Shown here: positions 1 to 6,491 of the stretch, piece by piece
Position numbering within the stretch: position 1 is the stretch's first letter
How the letters are laid out: the number at the start of each line of letters is the position of its first letter
Source of the DNA: an uncultured cyanobacterium
GTDB lineage: Bacteria > Cyanobacteriota > Vampirovibrionia > Gastranaerophilales > Gastranaerophilaceae
Length of the DNA: 10,086 nt
Assembly: GCA_945836835.1 (NCBI GenBank)
Contig: CAMAML010000029.1
Span: 1-10,086, forward strand
Direction: 5' to 3'
The notes under the pieces: model-generated
Databases searched by the model: none
Told to the model about the DNA's origin: nothing
What the model saw: the letters and a program-made list of their open reading frames with translations, nothing else
Translations under genes and position numbers: made by a program

Positions 1-6
1 TTTAAT

Positions 7-13
7 TTCCCTT
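7..13 (-). promoter_or_regulatory. Candidate ribosome-binding site of a gene starting beyond the left edge
   Basis: On the minus strand, downstream of the trigger factor stop, the purine-rich core AAAGGGA stands about six bases from the window edge. The same core (AAAGGGA) precedes the trigger factor start at 1363, so it is a plausible Shine-Dalgarno for a co-transcribed downstream gene starting just outside the window. In many bacteria clpP or clpX follows tig, but nothing here identifies the gene. No terminator hairpin is visible between the tig stop and the edge, which fits read-through. Confidence 0.35.
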
Positions 14-37
14 TCTTATTTTATTATACGAATATTT

Positions 38-1363
38 TTATTTTTCTTCCACTTTTTCGGATTTCTTAGGCTCTACGATATTTACCGTATTGTTTGCGAG
101 CAAAAAATCTCTGACCTTGTCGTTCATAGCCTGTTGAGACAACGAGGACAAGATTTCAGGATTTTTGGAGATTTGCTTAAACAAATCCTGCTGAGAAATC
201 CTGTAAGCGGAGCTTAATTCTGCAAACTTTTTGTCCAAATCCGCTCTTTCAAGTTGAATACCTTCAACCTTAGCAATCTTGTCGATTACGAGCGAATTTT
301 TAATTCTGGTCTCGGCATCCGAGTTAAGATTTTTCAAAAGTTCTTCTTCGCCGTTTGCTTTTGTAAGCATTTCCCAGCTGATACCCTGAGCGGAAAGTCT
401 GTTTTTGTATTCCGCCAACAAAGATTGAGCCTCTCTGTCAATCATCGATTGAGGAATTTCAACAGAGGCGTTTTCGATAACTTTTTTGAAAACTTCGTTT
501 TCCGAGTTATTCTTGTTCGTGTTTTCTCTTGCCTCGTTAAGGTATTTTTTGACATCTTCCTTCAAATCTTCAACGGTTTGGAAAGGACCTACTTTTGCGA
601 CAAATTCGTCCGTCAATTTAGGAAGAACCCTTTGTGCAATTTCGTTAATTTTGATTTTAAAAGTAGCTTTTTGCCCTTTCAATTTTTCGTCGTGATAATC
701 TTCAGGGAAGGTTACGTCAATATCAAATTCGTCGTTAAGATTTTTGCCGACCAACTGTTCCGCAAATCCCGGAATGAAATTTGAATGCCCCAAATCGAGC
801 GAGTAATTTTTAGCCTCGCCGCCTTGAATTTTTTCGCCGTTGCAAGAACCGTCAAAATCAATCTTAACAATATCGGTATCAACGGTAGCACGATCGGTTA
901 CGATTTTGTTTTCGGCATGTTGGTTTCTCAAGTTTTCCAAAGCCTTATCCAAAGCATCCTCGGCAACCGGTGAATCTTCAACGTCTACCGTCAGATTTTT
1001 ATATTCACCCAAAGTTACTTCGGGACGGGTTTCAACTTTTGTCGTAACTTTCAAATCTTCACCAACGGTGAAATTATAAGACGTAATTGAAGGTTGAGTG
1101 ATAACATCCAATTTATTTTCGTCTATTGCCTGATTTAAAACTTTCGGCATTAAACCTTCCAACGCTTCCTGCTTAATTCTTTCAACGCCAACATGACGTT
1201 CTACGATTTCACGAGGTGCTTTTCCTCTTCTGAAACCGTCAATGTTTACATACTGCGAAATTCTTCTGACTGCACTGTTGTAAGCGTCAGCCGCTTCTTT
1301 TGCCGGAACTGTGATGTCTAATTTAACTACATTTTCTTTTTCGTTTTCAAGTGTAACTTGCAT
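38..1363 (-). CDS. tig: Trigger factor, ribosome-associated chaperone and peptidyl-prolyl isomerase
   Basis: Cytosolic chaperone that docks at the ribosome exit tunnel and shields nascent chains. The 441-aa product is close to the E. coli length (432). The N-terminal ribosome-binding domain carries the signature GFRRGKAP at residues 43-50. An FKBP-type isomerase domain spans about residues 155-245, from the DTDIVKIDFDG segment through the IPGFAEQLVG segment. The rest is the helical C-terminal chaperone domain, ending in a Lys/Glu-rich tail. The frame stays open upstream to 1492, but ATG 1363 is preferred for three reasons: family alignments begin at MQVTLE, an AAAGGGA site lies about ten bases upstream, and a good sigma70 promoter (1407-1435) falls inside the longer version. 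It is transcribed divergently from the acyltransferase gene. Confidence 0.97.
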   Translation of the reverse strand: MQVTLENEKENVVKLDITVPAKEAADAYNSAVRRISQYVNIDGFRRGKAPREIVERHVGVERIKQEALEGLMPKVLNQAIDENKLDVITQPSITSYNFTVGEDLKVTTKVETRPEVTLGEYKNLTVDVEDSPVAEDALDKALENLRNQHAENKIVTDRATVDTDIVKIDFDGSCNGEKIQGGEAKNYSLDLGHSNFIPGFAEQLVGKNLNDEFDIDVTFPEDYHDEKLKGQKATFKIKINEIAQRVLPKLTDEFVAKVGPFQTVEDLKEDVKKYLNEARENTNKNNSENEVFKKVIENASVEIPQSMIDREAQSLLAEYKNRLSAQGISWEMLTKANGEEELLKNLNSDAETRIKNSLVIDKIAKVEGIQLERADLDKKFAELSSAYRISQQDLFKQISKNPEILSSLSQQAMNDKVRDFLLANNTVNIVEPKKSEKVEEK

Positions 1364-1386
1364 AAATAAATTTCCCTTTTTATAAT

Positions 1387-1414
1387 TTGTAATAGTATCT
1401 CTTTGCATTATAAT
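1387..1414 (+). promoter_or_regulatory. Candidate divergent promoter for the acyltransferase operon
   Basis: On the plus strand TTGTAA (1387-1392) is followed by a 16-base spacer and a perfect TATAAT (1409-1414). The symmetric octamer ATTATAAT at 1407-1414 therefore supplies a -10 box to both strands. A second possible pair is TTGCAT (1358-1363), 17 bases, TATAAT (1381-1386). Either would give a short leader before the start at 1460 or 1496. The call rests on motif matches only. Confidence 0.5.
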
Positions 1415-1435
1415 CAAAACAAACAATTCTTGCAA
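1407..1435 (-). promoter_or_regulatory. Sigma70-type promoter of tig
   Basis: Read on the minus strand, TTGCAA (1430-1435) is followed by a 17-base spacer and a perfect TATAAT (plus-strand coordinates 1407-1412). Transcription would start near 1400, leaving a leader of roughly 35 bases before the tig ATG at 1363, with the AAAGGGA ribosome-binding site inside it. The -10 matches consensus 6/6 and the -35 matches 4/6 with ideal spacing. It overlaps the -10 of a divergent promoter. Confidence 0.7.
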
Positions 1436-1459
1436 GTACATTAAAGAGTTGAAATTTAC

Positions 1460-2179
1460 TTGATTAAGAGATATTTTCGTGGTATACAACATTATATGGT
1501 AAGGTTAATTAACAAAAAGAACGTATCGGTTATCGGAAAACTTTTGAGCGGATATATGAATATCCAAAAGTATGGCACTCATATACTTGAAGTTAATCAA
1601 AAAAATCTAAAACCGTGCATATATGCGATGTGGCACTCCGACCAATTTTGCGTGTACGGAGTTGAGGGAAAATCCAAATTGAGCATCCTCATCAGCACAT
1701 CTATCGACGGGGACATCGTGGATTATGCATGCCGTTCACTCGGATTTAAAACGGTCAGAGGTTCAAGCGGGAAAAAGGGTGCAGTCGAAAGTTCCATGAA
1801 AATGGTGGAACTCCTTGAAAAAGGGGAAAGCGTTGCTATAATGGTGGACGGCCCGAGAGGCCCTCTTCACTCCGTAAAACCCGGAATTGTAAGACTTGCA
1901 AAACTTTCGGGAGCACCGATCGTACCCGTATGCTGGTATTGCCCTCAACCTAATTTTATCAAATTACCCTCTTGGGACGGAATGACCTTCCCGCTCGGGG
2001 ACGTAAAAATACTTAACCTCTACGGCGAGCCGATTTATGTCCCGAAGGATTTACCGCACGAGAAAGAAATCGACGTCCGAAATCAGGTGAAAGAGGCTCT
2101 CGAAAATATCGGAAAACAATTACCGAAAATTTACGCGGAGGAGATGAAAAAAGGCTCATGGAAGAATTTAAAACAATAA
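1460..2179 (+). CDS. DUF374-family lysophospholipid acyltransferase-like protein
   Basis: Likely membrane-associated acyltransferase of the LPLAT superfamily, DUF374 branch, which is related to enzymes of phospholipid and lipid A acylation; the substrate cannot be read from sequence. Family landmarks are WHSD near residues 58-61, which supplies the acyltransferase His, then GFKTVRGSSGKKGA (95-108), the nearly invariant DGPRGP (130-135) with following KPGIVRLAK, and GAPIVPV (151-157). Length of 239 aa is normal. The first start is TTG at 1460, with an AAAGAG-like site about 11 bases upstream. ATG 1496 would give 227 aa but lacks a clear ribosome-binding site, so the start is uncertain. The His-to-Asp spacing here is HxD rather than the HX4D of classical LPLATs. 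It is first in an operon and overlaps the hydrolase gene by 22 bases. Confidence 0.88.
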   Translation: MIKRYFRGIQHYMVRLINKKNVSVIGKLLSGYMNIQKYGTHILEVNQKNLKPCIYAMWHSDQFCVYGVEGKSKLSILISTSIDGDIVDYACRSLGFKTVRGSSGKKGAVESSMKMVELLEKGESVAIMVDGPRGPLHSVKPGIVRLAKLSGAPIVPVCWYCPQPNFIKLPSWDGMTFPLGDVKILNLYGEPIYVPKDLPHEKEIDVRNQVKEALENIGKQLPKIYAEEMKKGSWKNLKQ

Positions 2180-2982
2180 AAATTGCCGCACTCCAAATGA
2201 ACTCCGTTATCGGGGATGTTGACAAAAACATTGAAAAAGTTCGACTAATCACAGAAAAAGAACTTTCTTCCGACGCTGATTTTCTCGTACTCCCCGAAGT
2301 CTGGACGGTCGGCTGGTCGTGCGAAGATTTTACGGCGACAGCCGAACACATTTGCGAAAGTAAAACAATAAAATTTCTTAGTGAAACGGCAAGAAAATTT
2401 AACGTAAACATCCTGGGCGGAAGTTTCATCGAAAAACGAGACAACGGCAAACTTTACAACACCTGCCCCGTCATAAACCGTAAGGGCGAACTTGTTACGA
2501 CGTATTCAAAAATGCACCTCTATTCGTACTGCGGTTGCACGGAAGGCAAATACATAACCGTCGGAGACTGCCCCGTTACGGTAAACATTGACGGAGTAAA
2601 CATCGGGCTTACGATATGCTACGACATACGTTTCCCGGAAATCTTCAGAGCCTACCGCCTATCGGGTGCCGACTTACTCGTAAATATGGCGGCATGGGGT
2701 CTTCAAAAACCAATCCCGTGGGAAACCTTAACCCGCTGCCGCGCCATCGAAAATCAGGCTTATATGGTTGCTCTCACCCAGTCGGGGCAAATAAAAGAGG
2801 ACGAATGGAACATCGGGCATTCAAGAATTTTTGACTTTGTCGGCAACACAATATCCGAAATCAAAGACCAAAAAGAAGGGATTATGACCTGCAAAATAAA
2901 TTTTAAAAACATGTATGATTACAGAAATTCTTGTACTATACTTAAGGATATTAGAAATAACTACGAGGTAAAAACCGTATGA
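2158..2982 (+). CDS. Carbon-nitrogen hydrolase (nitrilase superfamily, omega-amidase-like)
   Basis: Cytosolic hydrolase of the nitrilase superfamily, which cleaves amide or other non-peptide C-N bonds through a Glu-Lys-Cys triad. All three residues are visible: Glu47 in LPEVW, Lys118 in YSKMHLYS and Cys154 in TICYDIRFPE. The downstream conserved blocks LLVNMAAW (173-180) and CRAIENQAYMVA are also present. The 274-aa length matches single-domain members. Overall it resembles the NIT2/YafV omega-amidase branch, which acts on alpha-keto acid amides, but the substrate is inferred from resemblance alone. ATG 2158 follows an AAAAAAGG site by five bases and lies inside the end of the acyltransferase gene. 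Its stop overlaps the next start as ATGA, so all three operon genes are probably translationally coupled. Confidence 0.9.
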   Translation: MEEFKTIKIAALQMNSVIGDVDKNIEKVRLITEKELSSDADFLVLPEVWTVGWSCEDFTATAEHICESKTIKFLSETARKFNVNILGGSFIEKRDNGKLYNTCPVINRKGELVTTYSKMHLYSYCGCTEGKYITVGDCPVTVNIDGVNIGLTICYDIRFPEIFRAYRLSGADLLVNMAAWGLQKPIPWETLTRCRAIENQAYMVALTQSGQIKEDEWNIGHSRIFDFVGNTISEIKDQKEGIMTCKINFKNMYDYRNSCTILKDIRNNYEVKTV

Positions 2983-4343
2983 AAAAATTATTATCTATCG
3001 GAACAGGTTTACTTATCGCGGGGCTAATCGGGTGCATGCCAACCCTCGCCGCAGACGGTATCGATAAAATAATCGGAAAATCCGAAATAAACAAAGGAGC
3101 GATTTCCGTTTCCGTAAAAGATTTTAAAACAGGGAAAGAGATTTATTCGCTGAATTCCGACAAGCCGTCAACGCCCGCATCAACCTTAAAACTCGTAACA
3201 TCCGCGGCGGCTATGGACGCACTTGGAGCCGAATATAAATTTAAAACAGAATTGTACAAATCAACAAACAACGATTTGTATTTTAAACTCGGAGCAGATC
3301 CGTATTTAACCTCAAAAGATTTAAAAAAAATGCTTTCCGTTGCAAAAGACAAGAACATAGTCGAACCCAAAACTCTTTACATTGACGACTATATTCTCGA
3401 CTCGGTTAACCGAGGGGAAGGCTGGCAGTGGGACGACGATTTAAACCCGCTTATGCCGAAATTCGGACCCTACAACTTGGACGGAAACCTCTTGACAATA
3501 ATCGTAAAACCGAATGCGGAAGGCTCTCCCGCAAGTATCTACCCCGAAATGTTTTATCCGTTATCGTTTATGAACCTCGTAACCTCGGGCGGACCAAAAA
3601 ACAACGTCGTACTTTCCCATAACTCGACGTTGTCGGGAAACATTTTACAGGCGGAAGGAAATGTTTCAACTTTAGAAAAAATCCAAATCCCCACAGAAAA
3701 CATGAAAATGTATTTCAGACTTAGGGTTGAAGGGCTTATGACGTCGCTTAAGATAAGGTATTACGGCAAGATGTACGAGAAAAAACTCCCGACCTCAAAC
3801 GTCTACCTTGTGGATTACGTCGAACACCCGCTGACAGATGCAATAAAAGACATCCTCCAAAACAGCAACAATATGTCGGCGGAAACCGTTTTTAAACTTG
3901 CGGGCAGGAAATTCGTCCAAAATACGGGAAGTTACGACTCCGCAAAGAAAATGTTAAACGAATATTTGACCAGACTTGAACTTGCACCCGAAACCGTTAA
4001 AATCGTTGACGGGAGCGGTGTTTCAAAAAACAACCTCATAACCTCGGATTTTATGACGGAGTTTTTAATCAAAGTTGCGACCGCCACTGATTACGAACTT
4101 TGGAAAAGCCTTATGGCAACTCCGGGAGAGGGAACTTTAAAAAACAGGATGTTATACTTCGGCAAAAACCTCAGAGCCAAAACGGGGACACTTTCAGACG
4201 TGAGTGCGATTGCGGGATACATCAAAACCCGCAGAGGAAAGGATTTTGTATTTGATATAATGATTAACGACCCGAAATCCTCCGACTCCGACAAAAAAAT
4301 GCTGGAAGAAGACATCCTCCGCTCGGTGTTTGAAAACAACTAA
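2979..4343 (+). CDS. dacB: PBP4-type D-alanyl-D-alanine carboxypeptidase/endopeptidase (peptidase S13)
   Basis: Low-molecular-mass penicillin-binding protein that trims or opens peptidoglycan cross-links outside the cytoplasmic membrane. The three active-site motifs are present: SxxK as STLK (Ser68-Lys71) within PASTLKLVTSAAAMDALG, SxN as SNN (296-298) and KTG(T) at 401-404. The S13 segments DGNLLTIIV and VDGSGVSKNN are also recognisable. Length is 454 aa (E. coli DacB 477). The N-terminus is a signal peptide, with Lys2-Lys3, a hydrophobic core at 4-18, and then either signal peptidase I cleavage after TLA24 or a lipobox LIGC with Cys19. GAGG at 2965-2968 lies ten bases upstream, and the start overlaps the hydrolase stop by 4 bases (ATGA). 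The symbol is assigned by family; exact orthology is not proven. Confidence 0.92.
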   Translation: MKKLLSIGTGLLIAGLIGCMPTLAADGIDKIIGKSEINKGAISVSVKDFKTGKEIYSLNSDKPSTPASTLKLVTSAAAMDALGAEYKFKTELYKSTNNDLYFKLGADPYLTSKDLKKMLSVAKDKNIVEPKTLYIDDYILDSVNRGEGWQWDDDLNPLMPKFGPYNLDGNLLTIIVKPNAEGSPASIYPEMFYPLSFMNLVTSGGPKNNVVLSHNSTLSGNILQAEGNVSTLEKIQIPTENMKMYFRLRVEGLMTSLKIRYYGKMYEKKLPTSNVYLVDYVEHPLTDAIKDILQNSNNMSAETVFKLAGRKFVQNTGSYDSAKKMLNEYLTRLELAPETVKIVDGSGVSKNNLITSDFMTEFLIKVATATDYELWKSLMATPGEGTLKNRMLYFGKNLRAKTGTLSDVSAIAGYIKTRRGKDFVFDIMINDPKSSDSDKKMLEEDILRSVFENN

Positions 4344-4371
4344 TTTTGACTTCTTCAAACCGCACTGATTT

Positions 4372-4396
4372 TGCAGACTTTACAAAAAGTCGTGCA
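4372..4396 (+). repeat. Hairpin with ACAA loop
   Basis: TGCAGACTTT (4372-4381) pairs with AAAGTC-G-TGCA (4386-4396), giving ten base pairs with one bulged G around an ACAA tetraloop. It is the strongest local hairpin in the gap after the peptidase gene. The bases after it are A-rich on the plus strand, so it lacks the U-tract of an intrinsic terminator. Confidence 0.55.
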
Positions 4397-4446
4397 GAAA
4401 ATGTGACGACTGCCACAAAACGTCGTGCGGAAAAATGTAAAACTGC
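4382..4446 (+). repeat. Imperfect tandem repeat, two 32-nt copies, 33-nt period
   Basis: Copy 1 (4382-4413) and copy 2 (4415-4446) share the order ACAAAA, GTCGTGC, GAAAA, TGT and ACTGC, with scattered substitutions and compensating one-base indels. Several differences are at A positions (A/C, A/G). Both copies lie inside the nested inverted-repeat region, and the pairing GACGAC/GTCGT partly arises from this duplication. Two copies are too few for a CRISPR-like array, and no cas gene is near. Confidence 0.5.
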
Positions 4447-4457
4447 GGTGATTTTTG

Positions 4458-4559
4458 ATGAGAAAAAGAAGACGTCAAATACATGTGGCAGCTACCAAAC
4501 AACAAGAATACTTATATAGCAAAGCCACAAACCAAACTTACCCGTATAATTACCGATAA
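4458..4559 (+). CDS. Possible 33-aa basic small ORF
   Basis: An ATG with a weak GGTGA site (4447-4451) begins a 33-codon ORF. The product starts MRKRRRQIH and ends in a Tyr-rich TYPYNYR. It is strongly basic at the N-terminus, with no membrane segment. It overlaps the right arm of the long inverted repeat. I do not recognise the sequence, and the ORF is short enough to occur by chance. It could be an unannotated small protein, the degraded tail of a former gene, or non-coding. Confidence 0.2.
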   Translation: MRKRRRQIHVAATKQQEYLYSKATNQTYPYNYR

Positions 4560-4593
4560 ATGTAAGTAAGTGTTATCAGCATCCAAATCAGGG

Positions 4594-5607
4594 TTACTTA
4601 ACAAAATGATAAATCACGGTGTAAATCGTTGCCGACAGGATCATGCACGCAGGAATTGTCAAAACCCAAGCGGTTACGATATTCCCGACCATTCTCCATT
4701 TTACGGCATGAGCGTGCAGGGTCGAACCTACCCCCATAATCGCCGTTGATACGATATGCGTCGTACTCAGCGGAATACCGCAATGAGATGCCGTCAAAAT
4801 CAAGGACGCCGAAGAAATTTCCGCCGCAAACCCGTGAACGGGTTTTAGTTTAATAATCTTATGCCCCATGGTTTTGATGATTTTATATCCGCCGTTCATC
4901 GTACCCGCCGCCATTGTCATTGCACAAACAATGATTACGATAACCGGAATGTCAAAATCACCTGCCGGAGATTTGTGTAAATATCCACATGCCAGTAATG
5001 CCAAAGTTATGATACCCATGGTTTTTTGGGCATCGTTTGAGCCGTGACTGAGAGCAATCATACCTGATGATAAAAGCTGTAATTTTCTGAACCTTTTGTT
5101 AACGGATTGCGGGTTCGCCTTCCACAAAACTCTAATCATAATGAGCATAACCGTAAACCCGACACAAAATCCCAAAATCGGGGCTGTAAACATAGGGATA
5201 ATGACTTTGTCCAATAAAGTTCCGAAATGGATACAGCTTATGCCTGCCTTCATTAACGCCGCCCCGAGCAAACCGCCGATTAGTGCATGTGATGAGCTTG
5301 AAGGCAAACCCAAGACCCAAGTGAACAAGTTCCACAAAACCGCAGCTAATAAGGCACAGAATATAACAGTCAGAGTAATCATATCGGAATTAACTATCCC
5401 CGAACCGATTGTTTTTGCAACGTGCGTTCCCGTTAACGCTCCCGTAAACTCCAAGCATGCTCCGTACATAACCGCCTGACGGGGGGATAAAACTTTTGTG
5501 GAAACAACGGTCGCAATAGCGTTTGCACAATCGTGAAATCCGTTTATGTACTCAAAAGCCAGTGCTACCACAATTACCGATATTAACAGTATAAGCGTCA
5601 TAGTCAT
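4594..5607 (-). CDS. PiT-family inorganic phosphate transporter
   Basis: Low-affinity phosphate (metal-phosphate/H+ or Na+ symport) carrier of the inner membrane. The two inverted PiT signatures are clear: GFHDCANA (residues 23-30) in the first half and SHGSNDAQK (187-195) in the second. The repeated loop motifs LPSSSSHALIGG (101-112) and IPLSTTH (278-284) are present as well. The 337-aa protein is almost entirely hydrophobic helices, roughly ten segments, with a basic cytoplasmic stretch around 163-177. Start 5607 is chosen over the nearby ATG 5601 because AAAGGA stands eight bases upstream. It lies 40 bases after the DUF47 gene on the same strand, the usual PiT accessory arrangement. Its 3' end faces the structured gap after the peptidase gene. 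Confidence 0.94.
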   Translation of the reverse strand: MTMTLILLISVIVVALAFEYINGFHDCANAIATVVSTKVLSPRQAVMYGACLEFTGALTGTHVAKTIGSGIVNSDMITLTVIFCALLAAVLWNLFTWVLGLPSSSSHALIGGLLGAALMKAGISCIHFGTLLDKVIIPMFTAPILGFCVGFTVMLIMIRVLWKANPQSVNKRFRKLQLLSSGMIALSHGSNDAQKTMGIITLALLACGYLHKSPAGDFDIPVIVIIVCAMTMAAGTMNGGYKIIKTMGHKIIKLKPVHGFAAEISSASLILTASHCGIPLSTTHIVSTAIMGVGSTLHAHAVKWRMVGNIVTAWVLTIPACMILSATIYTVIYHFVK

Positions 5608-5647
5608 AAATTTTTCCTTTGATTATTCCATATTAGGGGTAAAAACT

Positions 5648-6289
5648 CTAACTCTGCTTCAAAACGACGTTCAAAATCGTATCCGAAACGTTGTAGCAGG
5701 CATCGAGTGCGTTTTCGATTTCCTTGTACATATCTCTCAATTTAATTACGTCTAAAGCCTCATATTTGCCCGAGAACAAGTCAAACATCGCTCTATGGTG
5801 AATTTCGTCCCCATGGGTTTCAAGTTCTTTCATCGCAATATTGGTTTTTGTAATATCTTCGACATCAGAAACCTTCTTGAACTTTTTGATAATTTCGTCC
5901 ATCTGCTCGGTTGCCTGAACCAAAGTTAAAGCCTGTTCTTTCATTTCGTTCGTGTATTCCGTCAAATGATACACTTCCAAATTAAGACAGGCTTTTATGA
6001 TTTTCTTATTAATTTTGTTCAACTGAGATGCAATGTATTGAATATCTTCACGCTCAATCGGGGTTATGAAACTTTTGTTAAGCTGTTTAAGCACCAGCTT
6101 GTAGGATAATTTCCCTTTCTTTCTGAATTTGAGAGCTTTCTCTTTTTGCTCTTCGTTCAATTTCGTATGCAAAACTTCATCATACAATTTTGCCGATTGA
6201 ACGCATATTTCAGAACTGTCCTGAAACAACTGGAAAAACATGGTATCTTCAGGGGGCATTATATAAGACATCAAATTAAATTTTGGCAT
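5648..6289 (-). CDS. DUF47 (PhoU-like) PiT accessory/regulatory protein
   Basis: Cytosolic all-helical protein of the DUF47 family, related to PhoU, typically encoded beside a PiT transporter and thought to control its activity. Visible family features are the N-terminal PEDTMFFQLFQDSSE segment (13-27) and the hallmark SFITPIEREDIQYIASQLNKI (73-93). The C-terminal helical half contains ELETHGDEIHHRAM, with the acidic and His residues typical of PhoU-like metal sites. The 213-aa length is typical. ATG 6289 follows AAGGAG by seven bases. It is first in the phosphate operon, and the gene downstream is the PiT transporter. The upstream region carries a palindrome and a possible promoter shared with the divergent avd-RT pair. 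Confidence 0.9.
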   Translation of the reverse strand: MPKFNLMSYIMPPEDTMFFQLFQDSSEICVQSAKLYDEVLHTKLNEEQKEKALKFRKKGKLSYKLVLKQLNKSFITPIEREDIQYIASQLNKINKKIIKACLNLEVYHLTEYTNEMKEQALTLVQATEQMDEIIKKFKKVSDVEDITKTNIAMKELETHGDEIHHRAMFDLFSGKYEALDVIKLRDMYKEIENALDACYNVSDTILNVVLKQS

Positions 6290-6340
6290 TATTTTTTCTC
6301 CTTTTCATACACACTTTCATCTTACAAAAAAGATAACGCT

Positions 6341-6369
6341 TTTAAAAGTATTTGTTTACATTTTGTAAA
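6341..6369 (-). promoter_or_regulatory. Candidate promoter/operator of the DUF47-PiT operon
   Basis: The 15-bp perfect palindrome TTTACA-TTT-TGTAAA (6355-6369) lies 65 bases upstream of the DUF47 start. On the minus strand its TTTACA is followed after 17 bases by TTTAAA (6341-6346), a passable -35/-10 pair. TTTACA, TAAACA and TTTTAA also recur at 11-base spacing on this strand, loosely recalling PhoP-box direct repeats. Phosphate regulation is an inference from the genes served, not proven by the motif. Confidence 0.35.
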
Positions 6370-6377
6370 AAACGACA

Positions 6378-6399
6378 TTGATTTTGAAGTGCAATCAAA
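6378..6399. repeat. Short inverted repeat in the avd leader
   Basis: TTGATT (6378-6383) and AATCAA (6392-6397), with adjacent T/A extensions, form an imperfect inverted repeat in the 202-base space between the divergent DUF47 and avd genes. I found no strong sigma70 promoter for avd here; the -10-like candidates around 6401-6420 are poor. This interval also contains no adenine-rich template-repeat-like block. Confidence 0.25.
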
Positions 6400-6491
6400 A
6401 TTTATACCCGTATTTACTATTCACAAGCAAAGAAAATTATGTTACTTTGAAAAACGGATTAGAGAGAATAGAAATTTATAAGGAGGTTTTT

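Larger units (their letters stand above)
4345..4479. repeat. Long inverted repeat, 12-bp arms about 110 bp apart
   Basis: The left arm TTTGACTTCTTC (4345-4356) and right arm GAAGACGTCAAA (4468-4479) are inverted copies with a single mismatch. The 135-bp span they enclose contains further inverted repeats. Such terminal inverted repeats are seen in miniature non-autonomous elements, but no convincing target-site duplication flanks the arms. They may equally be the closing stem of an RNA fold. Confidence 0.5.
4344..4593. other. Structured non-coding gap between convergent genes
   Basis: The 250 bases between the peptidase stop and the PiT stop hold several complementary segments that can nest. 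The outer stem pairs 4345-4356 with 4468-4479 (11 of 12 pairs). Inside it, ACCGCA at 4359-4364 pairs with TGCGGT at 4444-4449. Within that are one hairpin at 4372-4396 and another joining 4406-4410 to 4422-4426. A competing perfect 8-bp match joins CTGCCACA (4410-4417) and TGTGGCAG (4484-4491). A further 7-bp inverted repeat (4563-4569 with 4594-4600) reaches the PiT stop. No stem is followed by a clean U-tract, so it is not a textbook terminator for either gene. It could be a structured RNA, a degenerate small mobile repeat, or a Rho-type termination zone. Confidence 0.55.

Noticed and set aside
254..784. Plus-strand open frame of 176 codons opposite tig
   Set aside because: It lies wholly antisense to a clear tig gene, has no ribosome-binding site and shows Phe/Val-rich composition expected from the complement of Lys/Glu codons.
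1364..1492. N-terminal extension of trigger factor by 43 residues
   Set aside because: It runs through the tig promoter and ribosome-binding site and does not resemble the family N-terminus.
4372..4396. Intrinsic terminator for the peptidase or PiT gene
   Set aside because: The hairpin is followed by no T-run on either strand.
4382..4446. CRISPR array
   Set aside because: There are only two imperfect copies with no spacers and no cas genes.
4495..4560. A-rich stretch as a DGR template repeat
   Set aside because: It lacks the AAY-codon pattern and any FGE/lectin-like reading, it is 2 kb from avd across an opposing operon, and no matching variable copy is seen.
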